From: G965262015 sp965262015
GTDB taxonomy: Bacteria > Spirochaetota > Leptospiria > Turneriellales > CBDBES01
Length of the DNA stretch: 64,000 nucleotides
Direction of reading: 5' to 3'
Assembly (NCBI GenBank): GCA_965262015.1
Contig: OZ253494.1
Coordinates: forward strand, 434,001-498,000
Under the pieces are notes generated by a model. The model did no database searches. It was not told where the DNA came from and saw only the letters and a list, made by a program, of their open reading frames with translations. The position numbers and the translations under genes were made by a program. Of the stretch, positions 34,742 to 43,490 are shown in pieces; the first letter of the stretch is position 1; each line of letters starts with the position of its first letter.

Positions 34742-36262
34742 CTATTCCGTTTCTATCCTTATCCTACGGATACTGTTGTTGAATGTATCCGCCACATACA
34801 CAATCCCATTACTATCAACCGCTATTCCTCTAGGAAAGTGAAATCGTGCATCCTCAACTGAAGCATCTATCCAGCCATTATTCATCCTTGTATTGCCATT
34901 ACCCGCTATGCTACCACCCGCAAACGTGGTAACCTTCTTGGTAGATATAGTTATTTTGCGGATACGATTGTTACGAGTATCCGCCACATATATATTGCCT
35001 AAATCATTAGTTACTATTCCATTAGGACGATAAAATTTTTCTATATTACCATCACCCACAAACGTGGTAACCTTCTTGGTAGATATAGTTATTTTGCGGA
35101 TACGACGGTTGGCTGTATCCGCTACATATACAATCCCATTATTATCAACCGCTACTCCTCTAGGTTGATTAAATTGTGCATCTGTACCAGTGCCGTTTCT
35201 GCATCCAGTAGAAATACCAGAGCATACCGTACCTGTAGTAGCACTGCTGCCACCACCCGCCAACGTGGTAACCTCCTTGGTAGATATATTTATTTTGCGG
35301 ATACGGTGGTTGTTTGTATCTGCCACGTATACAAATCCTGAACCATCAACCGCTATTCCTCTAGGAGAATTGAATTGTGCATCTGTACCAGTGCCATCCT
35401 TGCAGATGATGGTAGTGTCTAGAGGATCTGCAGGGATTTGAGTACCGCATTCAGTAATAGTAGGGTTAGTGCTAGTTCCTGTATTACCACCCGCCAACGT
35501 GGTAACCTTCTTAGTAGATATATTTATTTTGCGGATACGATCGTTGCCTGTATCCGCCACATATAAAACCCCATCACTACCAACCGCTATTCCTCTAGGA
35601 GAATGAAAGTGTGCATCTGTACCAGTGCCATCCTTGCAGTGATTGGTACTGTTTCCTGCTGCGTGAGAAATAAGAGTGGTAGTACCACATTCAGTAATAG
35701 CGTTAGTGTTAATTCCCTTATCACCACCCGCCAACGTGCTAACTTCACCCTCACCAGTTTCATTGAACGTTATCTTGCGGATACGATGGTTGAATGTATC
35801 CGCCACATATAAAACCCCATCACTATCAACTGCTATTCCACTAGGTCCATTAAATTGTGCATCTATACCAGTGCCGTTTCTGCATGTACTAGCAGTCAAA
35901 GTACCAGAACATGCCGTACCTGTAGTAGCACTGCCACCACCCGCTAATGTGCTAACAGGAACTATTATACAAATGTCACCCTCTATCTTAAAACCATTAT
36001 TGCAAGAGAGACATTTTTGTGTATTGGCTTCAAAAAACTTTTCTGTTGAAGGGGCACCATCTGTACAAATAGGATCAAAAATAGGAAGGGGAGGAGAAGG
36101 GGAAGGGGAAGGAGGAAGAGAGGGAATAGCACTACTGGAAGGAGGCTCACTTTTACATTGAATACTCACCATCAAGATAGCAAATATACTGATCAATAAA
36201 TACCCTTTGAATATATTTAAAAATTTAGAAAAAGACTCATAGAATTTTTGCTTGTTTAGCAT
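34742..36262 (-). CDS. Six-bladed NHL-repeat lipoprotein with cysteine-pair loops
   Basis: 506 residues from the ATG at 36262, which has AGGTG eight bases upstream; the frame extends to a weaker TTG at 36334. The N-terminus ends in VSIQC, a lipobox-like site, then a Pro/Ser-rich linker and a small Cys module (C-x-x-C with two outer cysteines). Six NHL blades follow, each with x-P-(R/N/S)-G-(I/V) and YVADT-x-N-x-x-IR(K/R)I. Before blades 1-4 a loop of variable length begins with one Cys and ends with C-(R/K)-(N/D)-GTG-x-DA-x-F; blades 5 and 6 lack it. Likely a surface-exposed ligand-binding propeller. It is a paralogue of the gene at the left edge. The DNA of the blades is highly alike, suggesting recent duplication or gene conversion. 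Confidence 0.85.
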   Translation of the reverse strand: MLNKQKFYESFSKFLNIFKGYLLISIFAILMVSIQCKSEPPSSSAIPSLPPSPSPSPPLPIFDPICTDGAPSTEKFFEANTQKCLSCNNGFKIEGDICIIVPVSTLAGGGSATTGTACSGTLTASTCRNGTGIDAQFNGPSGIAVDSDGVLYVADTFNHRIRKITFNETGEGEVSTLAGGDKGINTNAITECGTTTLISHAAGNSTNHCKDGTGTDAHFHSPRGIAVGSDGVLYVADTGNDRIRKINISTKKVTTLAGGNTGTSTNPTITECGTQIPADPLDTTIICKDGTGTDAQFNSPRGIAVDGSGFVYVADTNNHRIRKINISTKEVTTLAGGGSSATTGTVCSGISTGCRNGTGTDAQFNQPRGVAVDNNGIVYVADTANRRIRKITISTKKVTTFVGDGNIEKFYRPNGIVTNDLGNIYVADTRNNRIRKITISTKKVTTFAGGSIAGNGNTRMNNGWIDASVEDARFHFPRGIAVDSNGIVYVADTFNNSIRRIRIETE

Positions 36263-36373
36263 TTCAACACCTGTTTTTACAATACGAGACACCACACAGA
36301 ATATGTATACTACATCTAATAAGATAAATGTCAATTATTTTTTTTTAATGGAATGTGATAGAAAGATGGAGTT

Positions 36374-36500
36374 GGACAGTTTAAGGTATTCATAAGCTGT
36401 TTTTCTTAAACAGAAGTATTTATCAAAACATATGAGTTATCAAGGAATAGCTCAAAAAATAAATATATTAAATTCTGCTGTCTTTATATGAGATAAAAAC
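36374..36500 (+). mobile_element. IS30-like element remnant
   Basis: Starts with GGACAGTTTAAGGTATTCATAAG, the same end as at 14577 (reversed), then reads QKYLSKHMSYQGIAQKINIL followed by NSAVF and a stop. This is the transposase helix-turn-helix also seen in the 14.2-14.6 kb copy, but with the roughly 60 bp before it deleted. The opposite end was not found. The stretch to 36672 shows nothing else. Confidence 0.5.
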
Positions 36501-36672
36501 AAAAAAAAGCATGTTAATGTTAAGGGGCTGATCAGCACAACTATATCTCAAAAACTATTTTAGCTATATTCATGTTCTAAAAAAGGGTATCGAGTGTGAT
36601 AAATTGATATGTATCTTAAAAAAATAGGTTTATTGTTGTAGCTATAGAAAAATACTATTAAGGCTATGATAT

Positions 36673-36858
36673 TTAGTCTTGGTTGTAATATCTACAGTAT
36701 TTAAATTTACAAATAAAATCTTTATGCGGGATATTTGGTAATTTATTTACAGCATCTTGGGTAAATACCTTAGAAGGACATCCACTAGAAATAATTGCTA
36801 CTGATGTACCATTTTTTACTAATTTTAATAGAAAAGATTTTCGGCTCATTTTTTTCAT
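36673..36858 (-). CDS. Small cysteine-containing putative lipoprotein
   Basis: 61 residues from the ATG at 36858, 2 bp after the stop of the oxidoreductase gene. An N-terminal segment SRKSFLLKLVKNGTSVAIISSGC has a basic start, a hydrophobic core and a lipobox-like ISSGC. The SRKSFLLK start also resembles a weak Tat signal. The mature tail has two more cysteines, FICKFKYC, near the end. The longer frame to 36936 lies inside the upstream gene and is less likely. It might be an electron-transfer or anchor partner of the oxidoreductase; that is inference from position. No family recognised. Confidence 0.5.
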   Translation of the reverse strand: MKKMSRKSFLLKLVKNGTSVAIISSGCPSKVFTQDAVNKLPNIPHKDFICKFKYCRYYNQD

Positions 36859-36860
36859 AT

Positions 36861-38363
36861 CTATAATGAACCACGTATTTGATTGGCCACGATGTTGGCG
36901 GCTTTTTTTCCACTTCTGACGGCAGATTCCATGCATACGATGTCTAAGCCATTTTTTATCCAGTCACCTGCCATAACAAGATTTTTAAAATAACCTTGAG
37001 GTGAAGGTCTAAATTGGTGCACCCCGGGGTCCCCTAAAAATATTCTCTCATGTCTAGCTGTATTACGGTGTATCTCTATACGCTGTATGTCCCACTGCTT
37101 AACAGGATATACACCTTTGATTTTTTCTACTTGCTTAATAGTAGAAGCAACAATTTCATCATCACTCAAGTATGAGTATTCTCCTGGCTGTCCTATTATA
37201 GACAATACGGATCCAATATTATCATTCTTAGTATATTCATCATGAAAAGGTTTAATATCAGTGATGGTATGTAGTGGATTAGACAAACCAGTACAGGTAG
37301 AAATAAATTGTTTAGAGACTTGATGCTTAGACTCGATAATAATACTAACCGTAGAGGCACTTCTAAGATTAGAGATTCCAGAATAAGATGGTAGATCTAC
37401 AATTTTTTTAGTTCGATTGAGTGTTAGATATTTAAAATTTTCTGCTGGTATACCAGAAATAACATAATCAAATGCTAATTTTCTACTACTGGAAGAAGAT
37501 TCTAATACATGATCTTTCCACCCTCTCTCTTGCATATGTTTGCTTGCATTAGGTCTAGTTAAAATGATTTTATTAATTTTTCCACTTTCAACACCAAGTT
37601 GTGCCACTACACCTGTCCATTTTTGGTATGGTACAATTTTTATTCCTTGCTTTTGGATATAATTGGCTATCTTATCCCAAATCCCTCTAGATAAAGGTTG
37701 TTTAAAATTAAACATATCAACTAGGCCATCTTTAAAAAACACCCTTGTTGTTTGCAAAATATGAAATGCCGAAATCTCTTCAGGCCAGTTAAAATATGCT
37801 TGCTTAAAAAATCGCATTAGAGTTAGATCATCAACTGCCTTACTTTTAAGCCCCCATTGATAAGCGAATGCTGAAAAACACATGTCATCGTATAATGAGA
37901 GATCGGCATCAGATAGGATCAATGCTATAACATTAATCATCATACGGTAGAAACTCATTGTATCAATAAAATTACCTTTTAGGGGTGCCAAAGCAAGCCC
38001 CCAAAACATACTCCAGTAACTATCTACAGAGGATCTAGTCAGTGCATACTGTTCAGGATTACTACGATCATTGTGAATAATAACTTGTTGTTCTACTTTT
38101 TTTAAAATTTCATCTAAAGAGATACCCACTTCTTGCATCATAGCAAACATTTCTGTATAAAAAGTAAAACAAATATGAAAACCATGTTCCTCAAAGTTAC
38201 CTGCAGGACTTTCCCATGAAGCGGCTTTACCACCAAAATGATGTCCCATATGAAACATAGTGATATCAGCATCACCATGAAGTAGCTTAGTTAAATGGAA
38301 GGCAGAGGATAAAGCAGCAGGACCTGATCCAATGATAGCGATCGTAGGTTTTTGAGATTTCAT
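36861..38363 (-). CDS. FAD-dependent oxidoreductase, phytoene-desaturase-like
   Basis: 500 residues. The N-terminal dinucleotide fold is IAIIGSGPAALSSAFHL at 8-24, followed by a GGKAASWE segment that fits the flavin-binding GG-motif of the amine oxidase/phytoene desaturase superfamily. EEHGFHICFTFY follows. The C-terminal signature LVMAGDWIKNGLD...SAVRSGKKAAN is the family's second FAD-binding segment. Members include carotenoid desaturases and squalene-linked dehydrogenases; the substrate cannot be told, and no crtB or squalene synthase gene is nearby. Its start overlaps the stop of the outer-membrane-like gene upstream by 4 bp, and a small Cys protein follows 2 bp later, so the three form an operon. 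Confidence 0.85.
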   Translation of the reverse strand: MKSQKPTIAIIGSGPAALSSAFHLTKLLHGDADITMFHMGHHFGGKAASWESPAGNFEEHGFHICFTFYTEMFAMMQEVGISLDEILKKVEQQVIIHNDRSNPEQYALTRSSVDSYWSMFWGLALAPLKGNFIDTMSFYRMMINVIALILSDADLSLYDDMCFSAFAYQWGLKSKAVDDLTLMRFFKQAYFNWPEEISAFHILQTTRVFFKDGLVDMFNFKQPLSRGIWDKIANYIQKQGIKIVPYQKWTGVVAQLGVESGKINKIILTRPNASKHMQERGWKDHVLESSSSSRKLAFDYVISGIPAENFKYLTLNRTKKIVDLPSYSGISNLRSASTVSIIIESKHQVSKQFISTCTGLSNPLHTITDIKPFHDEYTKNDNIGSVLSIIGQPGEYSYLSDDEIVASTIKQVEKIKGVYPVKQWDIQRIEIHRNTARHERIFLGDPGVHQFRPSPQGYFKNLVMAGDWIKNGLDIVCMESAVRSGKKAANIVANQIRGSL

Positions 38364-38986
38364 AAAAAAATACCTAACATAACGTTGATAGAATGGTGAT
38401 TATTATCAATAAACTGATTATTGGCCAAGGCAATACCAGACAAGTGGTAACCATAGCTTATTCGCAATGTTATAAAACTCCATATATGAAACTGCAAACC
38501 TAACTCTGGCTGGAAAAAAGACTGTACTTTTTTAAGTGGATTTTGAATAAAATTAATTTCTATACCAGTACTGCCCCCCACAAATATATCTATTTGCTGA
38601 TACCTCCATATATAGAGATTAAATCCGCCACCCATGCGCAAAGGTAGAAACCTAGCTATATTATGTTTCTCATCAGAATATTCTTTTGTAGGCACAACAA
38701 GAATCCCGTAAATGCTAAAATAATCGTACAGATATAATTGCAATATCCCTGTAAGATTAGTGGTGTTACCTCCCTCCGGAACAATATAAAGATTAATCCC
38801 TCCTAGAAGCATTATGGAAAATTTCCTGGGTACATCTACAGACTGATTAGTATCATCTTGAATAGCTAAGTTCTTATAGTGAGATGAGGTATCTAAAACA
38901 CGATCAATTTTCTTACCCGTATATTCCCTTACTGAATAAATGGTATTAACACAAATAAAAACGAATAAAATAAACCGAAAATACAT
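38360..38986 (-). CDS. Probable outer-membrane beta-barrel protein
   Basis: 208 residues. A signal peptide (FRFILFVFICVNTIYS) is followed by about eight strand-like stretches (FSIMLLGGINLYIV, LTGILQLYLYDYF, IYGILVVPT, MGGGFNLYIW, IDIFVGGSTGIEINF, LGLQFHIW, LRISYGYHL, INVMLGIFL). The end in FL is near the usual aromatic terminal residue. Size fits a small eight-stranded barrel of the OmpX/OmpW type, though I cannot assign the family. It is translationally coupled to the FAD oxidoreductase by a 4-bp overlap, an unusual partnership between an envelope and a flavin protein. Confidence 0.6.
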   Translation of the reverse strand: MYFRFILFVFICVNTIYSVREYTGKKIDRVLDTSSHYKNLAIQDDTNQSVDVPRKFSIMLLGGINLYIVPEGGNTTNLTGILQLYLYDYFSIYGILVVPTKEYSDEKHNIARFLPLRMGGGFNLYIWRYQQIDIFVGGSTGIEINFIQNPLKKVQSFFQPELGLQFHIWSFITLRISYGYHLSGIALANNQFIDNNHHSINVMLGIFL

Positions 38987-39082
38987 AATGACGTATTCTA
39001 TGAATACTACTCTATTATCAAGGATTTAAAATTAAAATTTAAACCCTAAGTATGGTTCTGTGCAGGGTCACCCTATAGCCAT

Positions 39083-39160
39083 ACAGTTTAAGTATTCATA
39101 TGCCATTCTTTTAAGTACCAACATATTAAAAAAAAGAGTTACTAAAAGCAATTAATCTAT
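39083..39160 (+). mobile_element. Possible short remnant of the IS30-like element
   Basis: ACAGTTTAAGTATTCATA followed by GCCATTCTTTTAAG matches the end sequence of the 14.2-14.6 kb and 36.4 kb copies, with the GG of the terminal GGACAG changed. No transposase helix-turn-helix can be read. The remaining bases of 38987-39369 show nothing I can identify. Confidence 0.3.
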
Positions 39161-39369
39161 ATCCTAAAAACAAAAAAATATATTTAGATCTTGCTACATA
39201 ATAAATAATATGTGTAGACTATCATTGCGGGAAAGAACGACAAATAAGGTCTTTGATGTCTATAACCAGATCTAAATTTTTACGCACTGCAATTTGTAAG
39301 TTTCATCTTAAGGTATTGTATTATAAAAAGGGCTTATTTGATATATAATAAGAATCGATACATAAATAT

Positions 39370-39642
39370 ATGGTAGAAGAAAAAAAGGTTACAGCCTATT
39401 TAACACTTGGTATGATACTCGTGGGTACTATACTGGTATTTTTACCCGAAAGTTTTACATACTTGCATACATATTTTAACCAGGCTCGGATAAGTTATAT
39501 AGTTAAAAAACCACATAAACATCTCTTAAAGCAAATACAAAAACAAACTAATCATTTATATAATAAACAAGAGAATAGGTTACAACATAAAATAGATAAG
39601 TGGATAAAAATATTAGACGCTCTTTACCAAAAAAACCAATGA
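39370..39642 (+). CDS. Small membrane-anchored protein
   Basis: 90 residues. One membrane helix at about 8-28 (AYLTLGMILVGTILVFLP) and a basic, helical tail from residue 40 (LLKQIQKQTNHLYNKQ and on) with coiled-coil character. Its TGA overlaps the ATG of the SUMF1 gene (ATGA), so the two are translationally coupled. No family recognised; it may place the next gene's product at the membrane or act with it. Confidence 0.6.
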   Translation: MVEEKKVTAYLTLGMILVGTILVFLPESFTYLHTYFNQARISYIVKKPHKHLLKQIQKQTNHLYNKQENRLQHKIDKWIKILDALYQKNQ

Positions 39643-40823
39643 ATTACCCATTTATTTTATATATAGGCATATTGATTATGCTCTCTATACAGCATCCTCT
39701 TAGTGCTAAACGTAATTTTATGATTGTTGGAGAATTAATCCGGGTTAATCCTATCTCTAATACAGCTGTAGTGTATATCTATGATCACAACTTATTTACA
39801 GTACAAAATAAAAATAAAGTAACCTGGTACATTATCAACCAAGATAAAGATATTATAGCACAATGGAAAATAAACATTCTATCAGACAAAAAGAATAAAC
39901 AGTATGTTGAAGGTAGTTTTTTACAAGATATTGCTTCTATTCATGCTGGGTTAAAATTAGCATTTCTTAAGCAGAGTAATCCAAATCTCATCTTACCAGA
40001 CAAGGTAAGTAGATTAGAAACAGTTATAGATTTGATTTATAATGATAAAGATAAAACTTATCTGATTTTAATACCTAAGGGTAGATTTATTTATGGGTCT
40101 CAAATCATCAATACGAACCATTACACTAGAAGAAGTATTAAAACAAATATGCCTGATATTATAGAAAAGCAATATTTATATCTAGATCATTTTTATATGG
40201 ATGTACATGAGGTAACTAATCAACAATTTTTTAGTTTTTTAAAAGAAACAGGGGTACAACCCCATCCTTCCTGGAAATCTAATTTTATTCCTAAAGAGCC
40301 AGTGGATAAGGTTAGTTATCAACAAGCTAAACAATATTGCTACTGGGCTAGTAAGCGACTACCTACAGAATTAGAATGGGAAAAAGCAGCTCGTGGAAAA
40401 AATATTACTCTTTATGTTACCAGAGAAGAAATACCAACTTATTTGCAAAATGAGATAAATACATTTCAAGAAGAAGAACAATGTATCACAAAAGAAAGCA
40501 ATAGAAAGGCACCTGTAGAGATTAGTCAGTTGAGATATGCCAATGCGTACAAAACACAAACTAATGTAGGCTTATTGGGTATGTGTGGGAACGTGGCGGA
40601 GTGGACATCTAGTTGGTTTTTACCATATAGGGGTAACACCATACCTAATCATTTATATGGTAGACGTTATAAAGTAATTAGAGGTGGTTCTTATAAACAA
40701 GAATCACTGTGGAGCTTGCCCTATCAAAGACAAATTGGCGGCATACCAGATCTAACAAACGACTACCAAGCAGGTTTTCGTTGTGCAAAAAATTTTTCTC
40801 ATAAAATACATATGCAAAAATAA
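39639..40823 (+). CDS. Secreted SUMF1/formylglycine-enzyme-domain protein
   Basis: 394 residues from the ATG at 39639, which overlaps the upstream stop; an alternative ATG at 39600 lies inside that gene. A signal peptide (YPFILYIGILIMLSIQHPLSA) leads to a beta-rich N-terminal part of about 125 residues. The C-terminal SUMF1 domain follows: YMDVHEVTNQQFFSFLKETG, VDKVSYQQAKQYCYWASKR, LPTELEWEKAARG, GMCGNVAEWTSSW, VIRGGS and GFRCAK. The cysteine pair of true formylglycine enzymes is not evident. Such secreted domains usually act as binding or structural modules. No sulfatase is encoded nearby. Confidence 0.82.
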   Translation: MNYPFILYIGILIMLSIQHPLSAKRNFMIVGELIRVNPISNTAVVYIYDHNLFTVQNKNKVTWYIINQDKDIIAQWKINILSDKKNKQYVEGSFLQDIASIHAGLKLAFLKQSNPNLILPDKVSRLETVIDLIYNDKDKTYLILIPKGRFIYGSQIINTNHYTRRSIKTNMPDIIEKQYLYLDHFYMDVHEVTNQQFFSFLKETGVQPHPSWKSNFIPKEPVDKVSYQQAKQYCYWASKRLPTELEWEKAARGKNITLYVTREEIPTYLQNEINTFQEEEQCITKESNRKAPVEISQLRYANAYKTQTNVGLLGMCGNVAEWTSSWFLPYRGNTIPNHLYGRRYKVIRGGSYKQESLWSLPYQRQIGGIPDLTNDYQAGFRCAKNFSHKIHMQK

Positions 40824-40827
40824 TAAA

Positions 40828-41472
40828 TTACTCTTGAGTAATTGCATCATCATCTGCACCATAAAAATCATCATTGCTTAAAGGGGGTAACATCATTTTC
40901 CTAGTAATATTTGCCCGCTCTTTAGGAGGGAATAAAGTAAGTAGATAAGGAGTAATAGAAGCGGTACCATCAAGGGTTGAAAGTCGATCAATTTCTCTGA
41001 TTACATCGATAATATCAAAGTGTTTCCAATTACGCATCATCTCTACAACTTTCACAGGAGGCATCGCTTTAACTTTTATGGCTAGATCATTGATTTTTTT
41101 TTTGCGGTTGTTCCAGTCTCGAGTCAATATTGCCAATCTCTTTCGTTCTTCTTGTATACCTTTCTTGATGTCATAGATATTTTCTTCTTTTTGTTTTAAT
41201 TCTAGTTCTCGAAGATTTAATTCAGCTTCTCTTTTAAGTAATTGTTCTTCATCTTCAAGTAGTTTGTCTTTTTGTTTTTGGAACGTTAGCTTTTCAATTT
41301 CTGTTGGTTGGTTGCTATCACGTACAATACTTGTCTTCTGTTCTAAATGAAATGGCCACCAAGTTTCAAATCGTAATATATTCACATAATCTAAAAAATA
41401 TAGACACAAGAAAGACAATAATAATACAATAAAAAAAGCAACTATAAGAAGTTTAGTATCATGCTTATTCAT
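40828..41472 (-). CDS. flbB: Flagellar collar protein FlbB
   Basis: 214 residues. One membrane helix near 9-30, then a coiled coil rich in Glu and Lys (LLKREAELNLRELELKQKEEN), and a C-terminal MgtE-N-like helical part (MPPVKVVEMMRNW, ITPYLLTLFPPKERANI). In Borrelia FlbB is the base of the periplasmic flagellar collar and interacts with the motor. Here it is the last gene of the operon that starts near 48.6 kb. In Borrelia further flagellar genes (flgD, flgE, motA, motB) follow; here a convergent SUMF1 gene ends 4 bp away, so the cluster is split. Assigned by topology, domain order and position. Confidence 0.85.
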   Translation of the reverse strand: MNKHDTKLLIVAFFIVLLLSFLCLYFLDYVNILRFETWWPFHLEQKTSIVRDSNQPTEIEKLTFQKQKDKLLEDEEQLLKREAELNLRELELKQKEENIYDIKKGIQEERKRLAILTRDWNNRKKKINDLAIKVKAMPPVKVVEMMRNWKHFDIIDVIREIDRLSTLDGTASITPYLLTLFPPKERANITRKMMLPPLSNDDFYGADDDAITQE

Positions 41473-41639
41473 TATGTGCCATTGGTAACTTGATCTAACT
41501 GGATGATTAGTGTTTTAGTCTTAGATAATATAGATACAATTTGTTGTAAATTAGACTGTAACACATCCATGTCTTGTTTAAAAAATCTTTGTTTTCTAAA
41601 GGTAACTATATTAATTACCTTGGTTATATCAGCGTGCAT
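41472..41639 (-). CDS. 55-residue ORF coupled to fliJ and flbB
   Basis: ATG at 41639 to TAA at 41474-41472. The A of the ATG is the last base of the fliJ stop (TAATG), and the last A of its own stop is the first base of the flbB ATG (TAATG again). It exactly fills the gap between two flagellar genes. The product is a basic N-terminus (TFRKQRFFKQD) and a helix with heptad-like spacing (MDVLQSNLQQIVSILSK), ending in NGT. No family recognised. The exact coupling on both sides is strong evidence that it is translated. A small coiled-coil partner of FliJ or FlbB is plausible. Confidence 0.7.
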   Translation of the reverse strand: MHADITKVINIVTFRKQRFFKQDMDVLQSNLQQIVSILSKTKTLIIQLDQVTNGT

Positions 41640-42082
41640 TATAGAATACTCTTCTGTCGACTATTAAATGCATCCATTTCTTCTTGCTCATATTTTCCCC
41701 TCTGCTCTATATAATTTCGTTTTTCTTGTTCTTTATATTTTAGAATGTTCTTTTTTTCACTAGTGGCTTGTAATAAATTTGCTTGTCTTTGAGAAAGTTC
41801 ATGAGACAAAGATTGATACTTATTCTCTAGAGCTTCTTTTTTAATACGTAGGCTATCTAAATAAGTATTGGCCATGATATAATATTTGGTATCTAATATA
41901 TTATTTTGTAATTTTTGAGCCTCTGCTAACAAGATTGCTTGATTCTCTAATATATAATTTTTTTCTGCTTGTTTTATCTCTCCTAACTTACTAGTGATTT
42001 TACTAAGATGTATCATACATTTTCTTTCTTCTATAGTTTTTAAGCGTAAATATGCTTCTAAGCTAAACTTAAATTTTTTCAT
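41639..42082 (-). CDS. fliJ: Flagellar export protein FliJ
   Basis: 147 residues, the usual size. All-helical with the FliJ start (MKKFKFSLEAYLRLKTIEERKC..., given here as FSLEAYLRLKTIEE), long coiled coils with Lys, Gln and Glu, and no signal. FliJ joins the FliI ring to the export gate and escorts chaperones. It lies 28 bp after fliI. The next ORF is joined to it by TAATG. Confidence 0.9.
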   Translation of the reverse strand: MKKFKFSLEAYLRLKTIEERKCMIHLSKITSKLGEIKQAEKNYILENQAILLAEAQKLQNNILDTKYYIMANTYLDSLRIKKEALENKYQSLSHELSQRQANLLQATSEKKNILKYKEQEKRNYIEQRGKYEQEEMDAFNSRQKSIL

Positions 42083-42110
42083 AAAAAGTTATATTATATT
42101 ATTATCAAGA

Positions 42111-43478
42111 TTATCTAATAGCATTTTGTAATTCTTGGTAGGCTTTAAATATCTTAGTGATCCATTGCCACATTTTTTCCTCTGTGTCATAAACTAATTT
42201 ATCTTGTTTCAAAAACTGATCAATTTGTGGTTTAAGTTGTATAGCAATATCTAGTAGAGGATCTTGCCCACTGGCATAAGCACCCATTTTAATAATATCT
42301 TCATTTTCTTCGTAAAGAGCCAAGCATTCTCTAAAAATCATAACCATTTTATACTTGTCTTTTGGCATAACATTAATGGCCAATCTGCTAATAGAATGAA
42401 CAATATCAATGGAAGGGAAAAATCCTTGTTGGTTAAGCTTACGACTTAAAATAATATGACCATCTAAGATGCCTCTAGTAGCATCTGAAATAGGTTCATT
42501 AAAATCATCAGCTTCAACTAATACTGTATAAATACCTGTAATACTGCCACCTTCTTCAGACACTCCTGCTCGTTCTAGTATATTAGGAAGCAAAGAAAAT
42601 ACAGACGTAGGATACCCTTTCGTTGTGACTGGTTCTCCGGCTGACAAGCCTATCTCTCGTTGAGCCATTGCCAGACGAGTTAAAGAATCAATAAGCAATA
42701 ACACATCTTTACCTAACTTTTGAAAATATTCAGCAATGGTATTAGCAACCAAGGCAGCTTTAATTTTATTCATTGGCGTTTCATTTGCAGTAGAAACTAC
42801 TAAAATAGTATTTTCTAACGCTTCTTTACTCAAGCCTTTTTTAACAAATTCTGTTACTTCTCTACTACGTTCACCAATCAAGGCAATGATATTAATATCT
42901 GACTGGGAATAAGAAGATATCATACTTAATAAAGTACTTTTACCTACACCTGAACCAGAAAAAATACCAATTCGTTGTCCTTTACCAACTGTCAGAAAAG
43001 CATCAATGGCACGTACTCCAAGATAGAGAGGAGAATCTATCACTGATTTATTTAGTGGATTACCTGTTCGAGCATGAATAGGCATCTTCATTTCACCATA
43101 TATTTTATGCTTACCATCAAGGGGAAACAAATTAGAATCTACCACCCTGCCTAAGAGTTCTTGTCCCACATACACGTAGGGTAATTCTCCTGTAAAAATT
43201 ACAGTAGAGCGCAAAGATATCTGTTTAATGCTACCTAGAGGTGAAAGTAGAACATGATCTTCATTAAAACCAATGACTTCTGCTTCAATTACATTATCTG
43301 TACCATTTTTTACAATTTTACAAGACTCACCAATTTGCACTTCTGCGGGTGCCGCCTTAATAATACTACCTGTTACACTCAAGACAGTACTAATTGGATA
43401 AATACAGGTATGATGCTCAATAACATTTTTGTACTTAGAAAGGACATCAACGGAAGAAAGACCTTGTTTTTTAATCAT
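42111..43478 (-). CDS. fliI: Flagellar export ATPase FliI
   Basis: 455 residues. Walker A SGSGVGKST at 174-182, the GERSREV segment (206-212), and DSLTRLAMAQREIGLSAGEP with PTTKGYPTSVFSLLP-like sequence, all as in FliI/F1-beta relatives. It powers unfolding and loading of export substrates and forms a ring with FliJ under the export gate. The N-terminal part is shorter than in E. coli. It starts 12 bp after fliH. Confidence 0.95.
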   Translation of the reverse strand: MIKKQGLSSVDVLSKYKNVIEHHTCIYPISTVLSVTGSIIKAAPAEVQIGESCKIVKNGTDNVIEAEVIGFNEDHVLLSPLGSIKQISLRSTVIFTGELPYVYVGQELLGRVVDSNLFPLDGKHKIYGEMKMPIHARTGNPLNKSVIDSPLYLGVRAIDAFLTVGKGQRIGIFSGSGVGKSTLLSMISSYSQSDINIIALIGERSREVTEFVKKGLSKEALENTILVVSTANETPMNKIKAALVANTIAEYFQKLGKDVLLLIDSLTRLAMAQREIGLSAGEPVTTKGYPTSVFSLLPNILERAGVSEEGGSITGIYTVLVEADDFNEPISDATRGILDGHIILSRKLNQQGFFPSIDIVHSISRLAINVMPKDKYKMVMIFRECLALYEENEDIIKMGAYASGQDPLLDIAIQLKPQIDQFLKQDKLVYDTEEKMWQWITKIFKAYQELQNAIR

Positions 43479-43490
43479 CTTAGTTAAAAA

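Noticed and set aside
34900..35800. Repeats at semi-regular spacing, CRISPR-like at first sight
   Set aside because: They are coding NHL blades in frame on the minus strand; spacing varies from about 128 to 232 bp and there are no short unique spacers.
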